DNA of 64,000 bases from Symbiodinium natans. Its lineage: Eukaryota > Sar > Dinophyceae > Suessiales > Symbiodiniaceae. The notes under the pieces were generated by a model. The model had not been told where the DNA came from and ran no database searches. It worked only from the letters and a program-made list of their open reading frames with translations. This document shows, piece by piece, positions 41,801 through 51,106 of the stretch; position 1 is the first letter of the stretch; each line of letters starts with the position of its first letter. Position numbers and translations under genes: made by a program. Location: assembly GCA_905221605.1 (NCBI GenBank), contig CAJNDS010002471.1:182001-246000 (forward strand), read 5' to 3'.

Positions 41801-43964
41801 TCTGAAGGCCCTTATCTTCCAAAGATCGTGTTTGAGGGCGCTTGGGTCATGCAGGGTGCAAGTGATCGGACCTGTCGGCAAGCGAGGTTAACCCCCAAAT
41901 CTAATACCCCCCACAGCAATCCCCCAAACCTTTTCGGCCTAGCAAGCTTGGGATTCGAACCTGCCCTGTAGCCCACTTCCTCATTGGGCGGCGATGTAGT
42001 CCACGTCGAGCTGCTTCAACCTCACACTGGCTCAAACTGCTTCAGCTCAACACAAGCACACCCTGGCCCTGGAACCTGTACAGCTTTCAAGTTTAGGGCA
42101 TGTCAGTAGGCCTTTGCCGATGCTTGCCTGAGGGTAGCTTACGTGGTTCTGATTTGGTGTAAGCTTTGCATGCAGGCCGCATTAGGTTTCGGCCCTTAGG
42201 GCTTCAGCTACCCTTGTCTACCGAAATGGGCTATGGCTATACACTTGACTCTCTATCTGCCTGGGCAGCCTTTCAAGGGAAAACTCCACACCTTGAGCCC
42301 CACTGTTCAATACATTGCAGCCAAAGGAGACATCAAGGGTCAGCTAAGCCTACGGAAGGTTGCTTCTTTGCCAGGGCCCTCGCATTCGGCCCGCGGCAGC
42401 CATAGTACCATCGTAGCCATAGTTAGCGGGCCACACTTTGGTGACCTGGAGGCGGGGAGCGGGGAAGGGGGGGGGGGGGGCGGGGGAAACAAGCACCACC
42501 CTAAGCCCTAAACCCTAATCCCTAAACCCTACACCCTAAAGCCTTTTTTTACATCTGGGCTGGGTGGGGAGTGCCAGAAACAAGAAGCTGCTTGCACAGC
42601 TTGATCAGCTCTGCTGGCTGACACGCCATACACGCGCTACATACTCCAACGGGACGCTCTCAAACATGACAACCGCGAGATCGCGAAGATGATGATAGTA
42701 GAAACCCTAAACCCTAACCCTAAACCCACCGGTCCAGATGCTGTCACATGTGTCCATTAAAGATGGGCTTGTAGCTTCCATCCCGGGAATTCCAACAAAC
42801 ACACACACACAACACATTTACACTGTTCCATGCTTTTCCCAAGGCCAAGCACTTGAAGACAGGATCACGGATTGAGGCTCAGAACCTTTGTCTGAGGTTG
42901 GCAATGCGATCTGCATTGCTGGGGCTATCTGACAGCCTAGCAACGCTGACAAGAACACTCACTCCATGTTCCAAGAACTGTCCCTTGTCCCTTTTGAGGT
43001 CAGCATTCGTTTCCAAGGCTTGATTGGGATCTTGGGTTTGAAGCGCCCAGACGCCCGACTCAACCTCAACCACTAATCAACTGGACAAATAAACAAGTCC
43101 CGAGCAAGTGCCGAAGGGCAAGGAAAACCTCACTTCGCGGAATTCCTCGCGCAGGTCAACCATGGGGGGGTTCCGAAGATAGGGGTACCCTTTTTGGGAC
43201 GTCCCTCTCTTCTATTTGGGGTAGAAAAAGGTGCAAAACCCTGATTTTGGGCAATACCCATACAAGTATACACTCACCCTAGTCGGAGGCTAACTGTTGT
43301 CTTAGCTGATTCACAAAACGCCTCATTAGGCACGGCTCCGTTTGCAGACCATACGCCCCTAGTATGGGTAGATGCCGGATGCAAAAGCTCTCAAGAGATC
43401 TCAAGCATCGAGCTCGACACCCAAGGCGTCAGCTCATTAAGGAAATGCGGGGGATTGAGGGTTTAGGGTTTAGGGTTCCTTCACATCAGCGCATCATACG
43501 TCGCACGAGCCGCGTGATCCCCGAGAAGCTCCCACCCCGTCCTCGCTTGGCAGCCTCCTTCAACGCTTTGCCGATGGGGACCTGAAGGTGCTACCACTGT
43601 AGCATCGGCTTCGGGTTGACTAGGCTGCCCAGTAACCAAGGCTTAAAAAGGGTGCCCTTTTTGGCTTCAAGGGGTTTATAAGGGAACCTAATCCCCCCAA
43701 AAAGGGAATAAGGGCACCACTGGGCATCCTAGTTGGGTTTAGGGTTTAGGGTTCAGGGCGGGTTCTGCGGACATGTGTATAACTTCGGGCTTTGGCGCTA
43801 GCTTAGGCTTCGGAGATGACAAGGATGTGGGAAGCAATACATTGTCAAGGATCGGAAGGAGAAACATAAACCCTAAACCCTAAACCCTAAACCCTGAAAC
43901 AACATCAGGAGCAAGCAAGGGGCGTGGTTGCCATAGACGGCAGCAGTGTCGATGTGACGTCCGC
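35820..43964 (-). CDS. aldo/keto reductase family protein, multi-exon gene
   Basis: Minus-strand gene with at least ten exons. Spliced in order they give GRHIDTAAVYGN, VPIGKALKEAAKR, ATWKALSELREQGLIRDVGVSNF, AANQIQFHPWIP, EIVDFCNANRIVITAYFSLGG, QVLLRWALAK, NVSIIPGTGNPKHMKEN and IYDFSLSPDE. These are the diagnostic blocks of the aldo/keto reductase (alpha/beta)8 family: the Asp and Tyr of the catalytic tetrad in DTAAVY, the SNF and NQIxFHPW signatures, and the C-terminal IPGTGNPxHxxEN cofactor-phosphate region. Likely an NAD(P)H-dependent carbonyl reductase; substrate unknown. The exon with the catalytic Lys (expected between 40927 and 43542) and the first and last exons were not found with certainty. 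Five donors are GA type, three GC. The gene may start at the Met exon 50776-50848. Confidence 0.9.
35924..36010. repeat. CCCTAAA array in the AKR gene's last seen intron
   Basis: Twelve units within the 755-nt intron between AKR exons 36617-36662 and 35820-35861. Confidence 0.95.
36617..36662 (-). CDS. AKR gene, exon NVSIIPGTGNPKHMK
   Basis: 46 nt, acceptor AGCTCAG|GAATGT, donor ATGAAG|GAGAAC (GA type), phase 2 to 0. Classic AKR cofactor-binding segment. The first bases of the following intron repeat the start of the next exon (12-bp direct repeat). Confidence 0.92.
37364..37406 (-). CDS. AKR gene, exon SQVLLRWALAK
   Basis: 43 nt, acceptor TTCGAAG|CCGCAT, donor GGCAAA|GAGACT (GA type), phase 1 to 2. 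Matches AKR AQVLLRW. An array of CCCTAAA/CCCTGAA follows the donor; TTTAGGG precedes the acceptor. Confidence 0.88.
37716..37767 (-). CDS. AKR gene, exon LDDIKAIGKEAFPIFGA
   Basis: 52 nt, acceptor ATCCCAG|CTCGAC, donor GGGCAG|GTGCGA, phase 0 to 1. Fits AKR DPxIxAIGxxH before the QVLLRW strand, with a few extra residues. Confidence 0.74.
38063..38089 (-). CDS. candidate AKR-gene micro-exon GSVPFMWSK
   Basis: 27 nt, acceptor CTCCGAG|GGGTCC, donor AGCAAA|GCCTGC (GC type), phase 0 at both ends, so it could be spliced between its neighbours. The region is variable in AKRs, so family support is weak. Confidence 0.38.
38203..38340 (-). CDS. AKR gene, exon EIVDFCNANRIVITAYFSLG
   Basis: Acceptor CACCTGCAG|GAGATC. 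The open frame runs to a GC donor after EGK at 38203; earlier GT donors at 38280 and about 38228 are possible. Matches AKR (E)LVEFCxANGIVVTAYSPLG. The tail is less conserved. Confidence 0.87.
39267..39344 (-). CDS. AKR gene, exon MAPIAANQIQFHPWIP
   Basis: 26 codons, acceptor CCCTCCAG|GAACTC, donor CAGCAG|GAGCCG (GA type), phase 0 at both ends. Carries the AKR signature (V)NQIExHPW. CCCTAAGC lies about 25 nt before the acceptor; CCCTAAA lies beyond the donor. Confidence 0.93.
39550..39655. mobile_element. fold-back element family I (copies 39550 and 55888)
   Basis: Ends CTATACTCCCCTyAGAACCT and yyCCxxGGGGGATATAG, with CTCTTGGxTTTTATATAA inside. Second copy 55888-55980. Confidence 0.78.
40363..40412 (-). 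CDS. AKR gene, exon LIRDVGVSNFRVPQMK
   Basis: 50 nt, acceptor GCAACAG|GCCTGA, donor ATGAAG|GAGCGG (GA type), phase 1 to 0. Carries the AKR motif (R)xIGVSNF. Confidence 0.92.
40876..40927 (-). CDS. AKR gene, exon KATWKALSELREQ
   Basis: 52 nt, acceptor TGCGGAG|GTGACC, donor CAAG|GCAAGTG (GC type with otherwise consensus GTAAGT-like context), phase 0 to 1. Matches AKR TWxALExLxxxG. Confidence 0.88.
41343..41378 (-). CDS. candidate exon GDEFSHMPCEDQ
   Basis: 12 codons, acceptor GATGCAG|GGCGAC, donor GACCAG|GCTATG (GC type). CCCTAAA left, TTTAGGG right. Lies inside the AKR gene where an exon is still missing, but lacks the catalytic Lys motif. Confidence 0.5.
43542..43581 (-). CDS. AKR gene, exon VPIGKALKEAAKR
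   Basis: 40 nt, acceptor CCTTCAG|GTCCCC, donor CGAG|GACGGG (GA type), phase 0 to 1. Matches AKR (E)xxVGxALKxxxxxG after the YGNE motif. Confidence 0.87.
43627..43727. mobile_element. fold-back element family D (copies 1285, 6331, 25145, 39066, 43627)
   Basis: Shared pieces AAGGGTACCCTTTTT and GGGCACCACTGG around TTCAAGGGG..TTATAAGGGAACCT. Copies 6331-6432, 25145-25236 and 43627-43727 look full; 1285-1350 and 39066-39122 are partial. Confidence 0.7.
43924..43964 (-). CDS. AKR gene, exon GRHIDTAAVYGNH
   Basis: 41 nt, acceptor GAGAG|GCGGAC, donor AACCAC|GCCCCT (GC type), phase 1 to 0. Holds the catalytic Asp and Tyr region of AKRs (GYRHIDTAxxYxNE). CCCTAAA array lies just beyond the donor. Confidence 0.92.
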
Positions 43965-44346
43965 CTCTCGTCACAACCACCGCGGGTCGAATGGTTGAAA
44001 GCTGACAACCGTTTAGCCCTAAAGCTGCAAGAGCTCGAAGCCCATGCAATGTCCCCAGTGCAAAGCAATATCATGGCAAGCCAGGCAGTATGCTGATCTG
44101 TGGGGCTCTAAGATTTACATGTTTCCTTGTTGACGTGTTCCCTCGATCCACCTGACAGCAAGTACCACAAGATGGTGTTGTAAACGCTCTCTTCGTCGTA
44201 CCTCGGCGGCTTTAGCTTGCCGACGCATGCTTCAGGATATTTGGGCACAGGGCTTTAACTTTAGGTACTGAGGTTAGCAACGAAGCAGCTATCCTGCAAC
44301 CCCATAGTTGCGCAAAGCACAGAAACGAATCAGAGAAAACCTTCAC

Positions 44347-44399
44347 CAGGACGCGCAGTCGGTCGGCAACACATCCCAATGCCGTTCGCTGGCATCTTC
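44347..44399 (-). CDS. candidate exon EDASERHWDVLPTDCAS
   Basis: 53 nt, acceptor CCATGAG|GAAGAT, donor TCCTG|GTGAAGG. Coding-like codons. Phase does not join the AKR exon directly, so at least one exon would be missing. Confidence 0.45.
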
Positions 44400-46050
44400 C
44401 TCATGGACCATGGGAAGCAAACAGTGGCTTAGGATTGTTGCGTGGAGCCCTATCCTCGAGGAGATTTTGTGAGTCTGCACCGCCCTCGCGAGTGTATGGG
44501 GCTGGGGGGGGGGGACTTGGGGAAGCGTTCAGCAGGGTGAGAGGTGACTCACCCAAACCCCCACAAACCCCAACAGAAGTGGTAGACCCCCTACCTAGTC
44601 AACTTCAGCATCCTAAGCCTCGAGGCCAAGTCAAGTGAGGCAAGAACTGAAAGCAAATGCTGTCCAACAGTCGCCTCTCTCGGAAGTCCCTAACTAGAGA
44701 GTTCTTCCAGGACGGGCTATTAGACCCTATAACCCTTAAAAAAGGGTCTTTATAGGGCTGTTTATGGGGGTTATAGGGCCTAATAGCCCATCCTGGTTTT
44801 GCCCATTCTCCCACCCCAAATTGCTGAAAGCTTACGGTCCTTGAATGCAGGCCTCAACTTCCTCGCATGGAAATAAACTCTTAGGTGCAAAACCCTAAAC
44901 CCTAAACCCTAAACCCTAAACCCTAAACCACTCACTGTGAGATTTTTGAGGGTTTAGGGCTTAGCTTCTGGGATGAGTGGGTTCAGCTCTGGGAATGCCT
45001 TGGGGGGGCTGGGCGTGTGAGGGCCTCGCTCCTCCTGGGCGGTTGAAAGCATCCTCTGCATGCCTTCGCTTCCCACACGCGTGGCAACCATGAGCCGGCA
45101 AGGTGCCGTGGGTGGCGTGCAGTGCTCACCCGTTGAAGTGATGCTTTTGGACTACGGAAGCATCCCCGAGCGTCGCCCAGATCTACAAAGCTGAGTCCCA
45201 AAAGTCGGACATGAGTCCTTCTGCAAGTTTTCTGGCAGATTGCCTGCAGCGTTCCTGAGGAAAGCCCTGTACAAGGCTTCTCTACGGAGAGGAAGCCGCT
45301 GTGCCCTTCCCGACAGGCCGATAAACTTCCATGCCGAAGCACCCGCAGGCCGCTCTCCGCAGTACGCCTTTTCAGGCCCTACCATGGGTTTAGGGTTTAG
45401 GGTTGAGGGTTTAGGGCTTCAGCCTGAGTTGCAGGCCTCACTAAGGTCTTAAAGTCCCAAAGCACAAGCTCATTCACGCTTTCATGCTCCCAAGCTCTGG
45501 CCCAATCCGAAGCTATATGCCCATACCCATACCACCCTGGCCCCAAACAGCTGCCGTGACCTTCTTGTTTGTTGGCCTTCGCTTTTGAGCGAAGCCCCAC
45601 TCAGCAACTCTCATCCCAAGCCCCTGAACCCCCCAAAAAAGTAAAAAACCGCAGGCGAAGATGCGCGCCGCTCGGCAGCGGCAGGAAGAGTTCTTCGCCT
45701 CGATGCTCACATGTGCCCACATCTCGACACGCCCATATTAACCCCCCACCTAATAACCCATATAACTCTCCCCCTGCCCATATTAACTTAAAAAAGGAAC
45801 TATGGTAGCCTAGGGTATGACAACCAATGGGCAAGGCCTCCTAGTCAGTCCGCCAGAATCTTCAAAGGGCGCATCCACCAGCCGGAAAAATTCGAACCAA
45901 TAGCAGGAAATCTGGAAACTGCAGGCTCCATGCCCGCGGAATCCTGGAACCGCGCGTCTTGCGTTTCCTCTGAAGTAAGTGTTGGGACGAGGACGAAAGC
46001 TCTGAACCTTAAACCCTAAACCCTAAACCCCAAACCCTAAACCCTAAAAC

Positions 46051-46111
46051 CCCCGGCAAGCCACTCGGGCGCGGCGCGATCGGTTGATCCATTGGCACAG
46101 GCTGCGTCATC
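46051..46111 (-). CDS. candidate exon near a gene 5' end
   Basis: 61 nt, acceptor GTTTTCAG|GATGAC and donor CCGGGG|GTTTTAGGG, where the telomere-like repeat provides the GT. Two frames are open: one starting MTQPVPMDQPIAPR, better by third-position G/C, and DDAACANGSTDRAAPEW. In the first, the AG could be a spliced-leader acceptor just before a start codon. Confidence 0.52.
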
Positions 46112-46929
46112 CTGAAAACGATCAACAAATTGGTTAGGGTGCAGGGTTTAGGGATTGTTTTTTTTTGCCGCCCGCCTAGCTGAACTGTACGTGCACATTG
46201 GAGTGGGGTTTAGGGTTTAGGGTTTAGGGTTTAGGGTTTAGGGTTTAGGGTTTAGGGTTTAGGGTTTAGGGTTTAGGGTTTAGGGTTTAGGGTTGCCCAG
46301 GTGGGGGATATGTGCGGGGATTGTGAGGAAAGAACGTCCTCAACGACGGAGCTTTCGACTTGGGGCCACCCGCAGTAAGAAAAGACAAACGGGGCTTGGA
46401 AACAGCAACACGCGGTGCAACAGAGAAGAGTGCCCCCCGCACCAGAAACCAAAACAAAACCCTACCCTCTGCCCATTCCCGAGAGGGTCACGACAAAGTT
46501 ACTACTGCCATGAAAGCCTGAACTCTTCGAGGGCTTCTACAGTCAGCAAAACGCTTTTGTGCCAAACCCTGAACCCTAAACTATTCTGGCGCTTTGCTCC
46601 CAACTGCGGCTTGACTTACGGGCACAAAATGCGGCCTCCGTGTTTTGGTTTGTCGGCTTGCCCCCTTTCTTGGGGTGTTTTTAGGGTGTTTAGGACCTCC
46701 CCTCCTCGCAGGGTTGTAGCCCTAAACCCTAAACCCTAAACCCTAAACCCTAAACCCTAAACCCTAAGCCCTGTGTCCCGGTTGCATGAGTGGTCACTGC
46801 ATAGGCCTTGGTATGTCTGGTTTGTTTCGTCCCAGGCTTTCAGAAAACGGCGAGGGGGAGGGGCCGAAGCGCCGCATGTCTTTGTCAGGTGGAGGAGGTG
46901 CCCTTAAATGGAGTCGCACAAGGCCGGCT

Positions 46930-47116
46930 AGGGGTTAGGGTTTAGGGTTTAGGGTTTAGGGTTTAGGGTTTAGAGTTTAGGGTTTAGGGTTTAGGGTTTA
47001 GGGTTTAGGGGTTGGGGTTTAGGGTTTAGGGTTTAGGGTTTAGGGTTTAGGGTTTAGGGTTTAGGGTTTAGGCTTTAGGGTTTAGGGTTTAGGGTTTGGG
47101 GTTTTAGGTTTTAGGG
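46930..47116. repeat. long TTTAGGG array with interruptions
   Basis: About 25 units, with TTGGGG and TTTAGAG variants near the middle and end. Confidence 0.95.
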
Positions 47117-47232
47117 GTTCTGGGTAGGAACCCTTGTGGGCCTGACGTCAGGGAAGCCGCAGGAACTGGCAGCCCTTGCCAAAACATGTTCACGTGACCC
47201 TCGAAGACTTGGACTCAGTAGTTTAAATGAAC

Positions 47233-47249
47233 ACCCCCCCCCCCCCCCC

Positions 47250-47316
<67 letters not shown>
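47233..47316. repeat. poly-C, poly-A and (TA)n compound tract
   Basis: 17 C's, then about 31 A's, then about 16 TA units, ending at the half copy of a GCTTAAGAACCCC element. Confidence 0.95.
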
Positions 47317-47454
47317 TTCCTTAATTGGGGGGGGTTCTTAAGCGAATAGTAGTAAACCTGGGCCTTCCCATTGGCGTTCCAAGGCTCGGCTTGCCATAGC
47401 CCTGGATGGTGAACATAACGCGGAAGACGATGCCCCAAGGATACCTTAGACTGT

Positions 47455-47546
47455 GTTTAGGGTTTAGGGTTTAGGGTTTTAGGGTTTAGGGTTTAGGGTT
47501 TAGGGTTTAGGGTTTAGGGTTTAGGGTTTAGGGTTTAGGGTTTAAG
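47455..47546. repeat. TTTAGGG array next to fold-back element
   Basis: Thirteen units that end within 5 bp of palindromic element 47551-47648. Confidence 0.95.
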
Positions 47547-48198
47547 CCCAACCAGGGTGGGCTATTCGGCCTTGTAATCCCTAGAATCAACCCTATAACT
47601 AAAGGGCCTTTTTTAGGGGGGTTATAGGGTCTAATAGCCCATCCTGGTAGGGGTGTGAGGGCTGAGGATGTTGTGGCTTCAGGGTTTAGGGTTTGTGGCT
47701 TCGGGTAGTTCATGAGTGTGTTGGCTCCTACCTTGGTGTAAGGGGCTTAGGGTTTAGCATTGGTATTAATGTTGTCCTGCTCCCCTAAACACCTTGATCT
47801 TTGGAGATGACCACTACCAGGGTTGACGGCGATTTGGTGTCTACGTCATGAAGAGCGATATCTTAGGCACGCGATCCCCAAACCTACTTCAAGACAATCT
47901 CAGCCACCAGCAACAGCTTCGTCCCAACTACACCTTGCACCCAACCACAAGTACGATTGGACAAGTTTCAGTCCCGGTTTGTGCCGGGGTTGCACGCTTG
48001 AGGTTCAGAGGTTTGTATGGGGCTAGCATAGGCGCACCCCCCCCCCCCCCCCCCCTCGTAAGATGGACACTTAAAGGCTATGCTGCACGTGCGTGCCTTG
48101 TCAACAAATACTTTACAAAGGAAACACCCGCAGAATAGACGCAACGCACCCGCAGAATAGACGCAATGCACCCTCAGCATCAGCACCCAGTGTCCTGA

Positions 48199-48470
48199 GC
48201 GGGGGCGCGGAGGGCGCGGAGGGCGCAGAGGACGCGGAGGGCGCGGAGGGCGCGGAGGGCGCGGAGGGCGCGGAGGGTGCGGAGGGCGCGGAGGGTGCGG
48301 AGGGTGCGGAGGGCGCGGAGGGCGCGGGCGGGGGCGCGGAGGGCGCGGAGGGTGCGGAGGGCGCGGAGGGCGCGGAGGGCGCGGAGGGCGCGGAGGGCGC
48401 GGAGGGCGCGGAGGGCGCGGAGGGGAGGGTGCGGAGGGCGCGGAGGGCGCGGAGGGCGCGGCGCGCACAT
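48199..48470. repeat. 9-bp GC-rich minisatellite GGCGCGGAG
   Basis: About 29 units with GGTGCGGAG variants and one CGGGGG interruption at the centre. Being a multiple of three without stops it opens all six frames (Glu-Gly-Ala on plus, Ala-Pro-Ser on minus), so the apparent ORFs are not evidence of a gene. Confidence 0.95.
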
Positions 48471-48499
48471 GCGCGCACGGAGGGCGTTAGGTGACTACC

Positions 48500-50775
48500 C
48501 CATCGTCTTGTCCGCGTGTGACTCTCGTGCCCATCGACCGAATGCTCCCCGTCCGCGCTCCCCCCCATCCTTGTTCCCGAACCCGTGCGTCAACCTGACA
48601 TCCATGCATGGTCCGCCACGCCCCTCTCCCAGCAAAATGTTCCGACCCCCCTCCCTTGACCGTGTCGTCTCCGTGGCCTCCCGTCTTTTTTCATTCCGTC
48701 ATCCCACCGTCCTCCGTTGACCGTCTCCTCTTCGTGGCCTCTTTCGCCAGAAAGCGATCCGATAGAACGCCTTCCGCGTTGAAGCGCCAAACGAGAACCC
48801 AATCCCAGAGAGGTTTGCGAAAACAAAGAGCACGCGCAGAATAGACGTTAAGTGTCCAAGGCACCCCCCCCCCCCCCCCACCCCCCCCCCCCCTGGTAGC
48901 CCCCCCCCCTGTGGTTTCATGGTGGGTTTTGGGTTCCCTCCCCCCCCTGTGGTTCATGGTCTGTGGTTCATGGGTTAGGGTTTAGGGGTTTAGGGTTAGG
49001 CTTTAGGGTTCAGGATTTTCACTCTGGTCCATTGGTTCACTGTGGGTTTAGAGTTTGATTTGGGTTCAAGGTTCGGGGTAATGATAGGTTTACGGTTTCC
49101 CCTCTCCCCCCTGTGGTTCGTGCTGGGTTTACGGTTGAGGGTTCAGAGTTAAAGCAGCAAAGGTTTCGGGTTTACCCTTCTCCCTCCCGTCGTTCATTGG
49201 TGGGTTTAAGTTTTAGGGCTAGGGTTCAGGGTTTGGGGTTTAGGCTGAGGCTTCTCTGTCCCCCCCCCCCCCCCGTGGTCCGTGGTGTTTTTAGGGTTAA
49301 CAGGCAGGGTTTGGTGGGGGGTTGCCGGGGGGGGGGGGGGGGGGTCGATTACGCGGAACGCGGGCGCATATAGAGCGCATGTCTGCAGTAGGGAAAGCAT
49401 TACCCCGCCCCGACACGGTTTGGCCATTCATTGCAGCTTTGGAATAGAATAGCCAAGGGTTTGGCAGGTCTTTTAATCTTGCTCAACTAGCGTTTGTCAG
49501 GATCTCCCAGTTACGTGTCTAACCTCTGTCTCGTAATCTGTTGAGTCCTGAAGGCAACCACCAAGGACGGGAGAATGAGCGATTCTGGGTCAACAGCAAC
49601 CGAGAAAAAACACTGGACTTGTTGCGCCGAGGGGCTCGAACGTCTGCAGATAGCCGACACCGACTGCGATAACCAGCACCAGCAGCCCACAGAAGTTGCT
49701 GCAACAACCCATGCTGCCCGCGCAGAGAAGGGGTCAACAAGCCCTCAACTGCGAAAACCCAAGCTTGAGACTGGGCGATGGCTCCGTGCGAGAGAGGACC
49801 AGCAGGTTGCAATAGGTTGTGCTGTTTGTGTGGTCGTGATGGTCGTGTACCATCTCTCCCCACCTCGTCACGTCAAACAAGCCTCAATCCGTGATGCTCG
49901 AGATGAACGCCAGGCTTTGCAGTGTGAAGCTATATGATGAACCTGAAGCAAGCCTCGACTTTTTGGAGTTTTCGGAGGATGCCCCAGTGCGCGCAACGCA
50001 GCACTTGATGCACGAGATAGCGCGCGTGCACCACGTTGCATCCTCCCCACCCTACGAGCGAACCCAACTGAGAAGAAGCATCCGAAACCCAACTAGCCCC
50101 CCCCCCCTCCCGCCCTCCAGGATTACCCTAATGACTCTAGCAGTCATCATGAGGCTCTGACCTGAAACTTCAACCAGATCATTCCAACGCACTGAAGTCT
50201 CAGAAGATGGGCCTGCATTTAAAGAATCCCTTCTCCAACTGCCCATGGCCGCAGCAACGCAAGCAAGCCTCTTCAGTACAATTTACTCAGTACGCCCTTG
50301 ATCTCGTGAACCATGGACCCTGAATCCAGGCATCACCTTCGCGGGAAAGTTCCGGCGCGAAGAGCAGGCGTGGACACAAACCACCTTTGGAGAGCAAGAC
50401 AGCAAGCTGGTGGCTTGGGACTGTTTGGGTCTTGCGATTCTTCTGGATGTCACGAGAATTATCGTTGTCCGGGTCGGGGTCTGCAAGCTGTTCCGAGCTG
50501 GCATCAGAAACTCGCCCCAAAGCAACAGAAACAAGATGCACAGTCCCCCCAAAGGCCGCATTCACCAACCAAATCAAAGTGCTGACCCTCGATGTTTCGG
50601 ACCCGGGTGCCTAAGCCCCCACCCGAAAACCACAAACCTGAAGCCCAAATCCTGACCGAAACCCCAGCCCCAGTCCCCAAAAGCTCCAAAGCTCTTCTTC
50701 CCCAAAACTCAGAACTCATTAGTCGTCCTGCAGGAAGCGTGATGAAGCATAGTTTAGGGTTTAGGGTTTCCAAAC
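48500..50775. other. intergenic/intronic stretch, no exon recognised
   Basis: C and G tracts, degraded TTTAGGG-like motifs at 48960-49260, then about 1.4 kb of unique sequence with many short open frames on both strands. Lies downstream of the Met exon at 50776-50848, so undetected exons are likely. Confidence 0.45.
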
Positions 50776-50848
50776 CAGACCCTGATCTGGTGTCCGGACC
50801 CTTCTGCTCAGCGCGCTGGAGCCACGCAGCGTCCACCGCCGAGGACAT
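50776..50848 (-). CDS. first coding exon, MSSAVDAAWLQRAEQKGPD
   Basis: ATG at 50848 followed by 24 codons with strong third-position G/C and a GT donor (TCTG|GTTTGG). It starts about 170 bp after the stop codon of gene C on the same strand. Which gene it opens is open; the AKR gene is the next one downstream. Confidence 0.67.
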
Positions 50849-51019
50849 GGGGCGTGGAAGCTCCTACCATGAAGGTTATGAACAAAAAAAACCCTAAGCC
50901 CTAAGCCCTGAGCTCCCCAAGCCCTAAGCCCTAATTAAGCCCTAAACCCTAAACCCTAAACTCTAAACCCTAGCCTAAGTCCTAAACCCTAAACCCGAAA
51001 CCCTAAACCCGAAGCCATC

Positions 51020-51106
51020 TCAACATCTGCTCTCGGGTTCTCGGAAGAAGGGAAGCTTCACGTGTATGGGTTCGGGTCGCTTGGGGAAGATCGGCAAGAA
51101 GGAAGC
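51020..51106 (-). CDS. gene C, terminal exon ASFLPIFPKRPEPIHVKLP
   Basis: 29 codons including TGA, acceptor TGCCAAG|GCTTCC, phase 0. About 70% G/C at third positions. TTTAGGG lies about 25 nt before the acceptor, CCCTAAA just after the stop. The antisense frame looks RCC1-like but does not join its neighbours. Confidence 0.78.
   Translation of the reverse strand, partial: ASFLPIFPKRPEPIHVKLPFFREPESRC

Noticed and set aside
41945-42010. tRNA on the minus strand (GGTTCGAATCCC box)
   Set aside because: The T-stem does not pair and no acceptor or anticodon stem can be drawn.
48093-48568. Long Glu-Gly-Ala and Ala-Pro-Ser ORFs
   Set aside because: Produced in all frames by the 9-bp minisatellite, whose length is a multiple of three.
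51031-51106. Plus-strand reading resembling an RCC1 repeat (HVYGFGSLG)
   Set aside because: The minus strand has better third-position G/C, an AG|G acceptor and a phase that joins the exon at 51387-51456 and ends at a stop; the RCC1 look is antisense.
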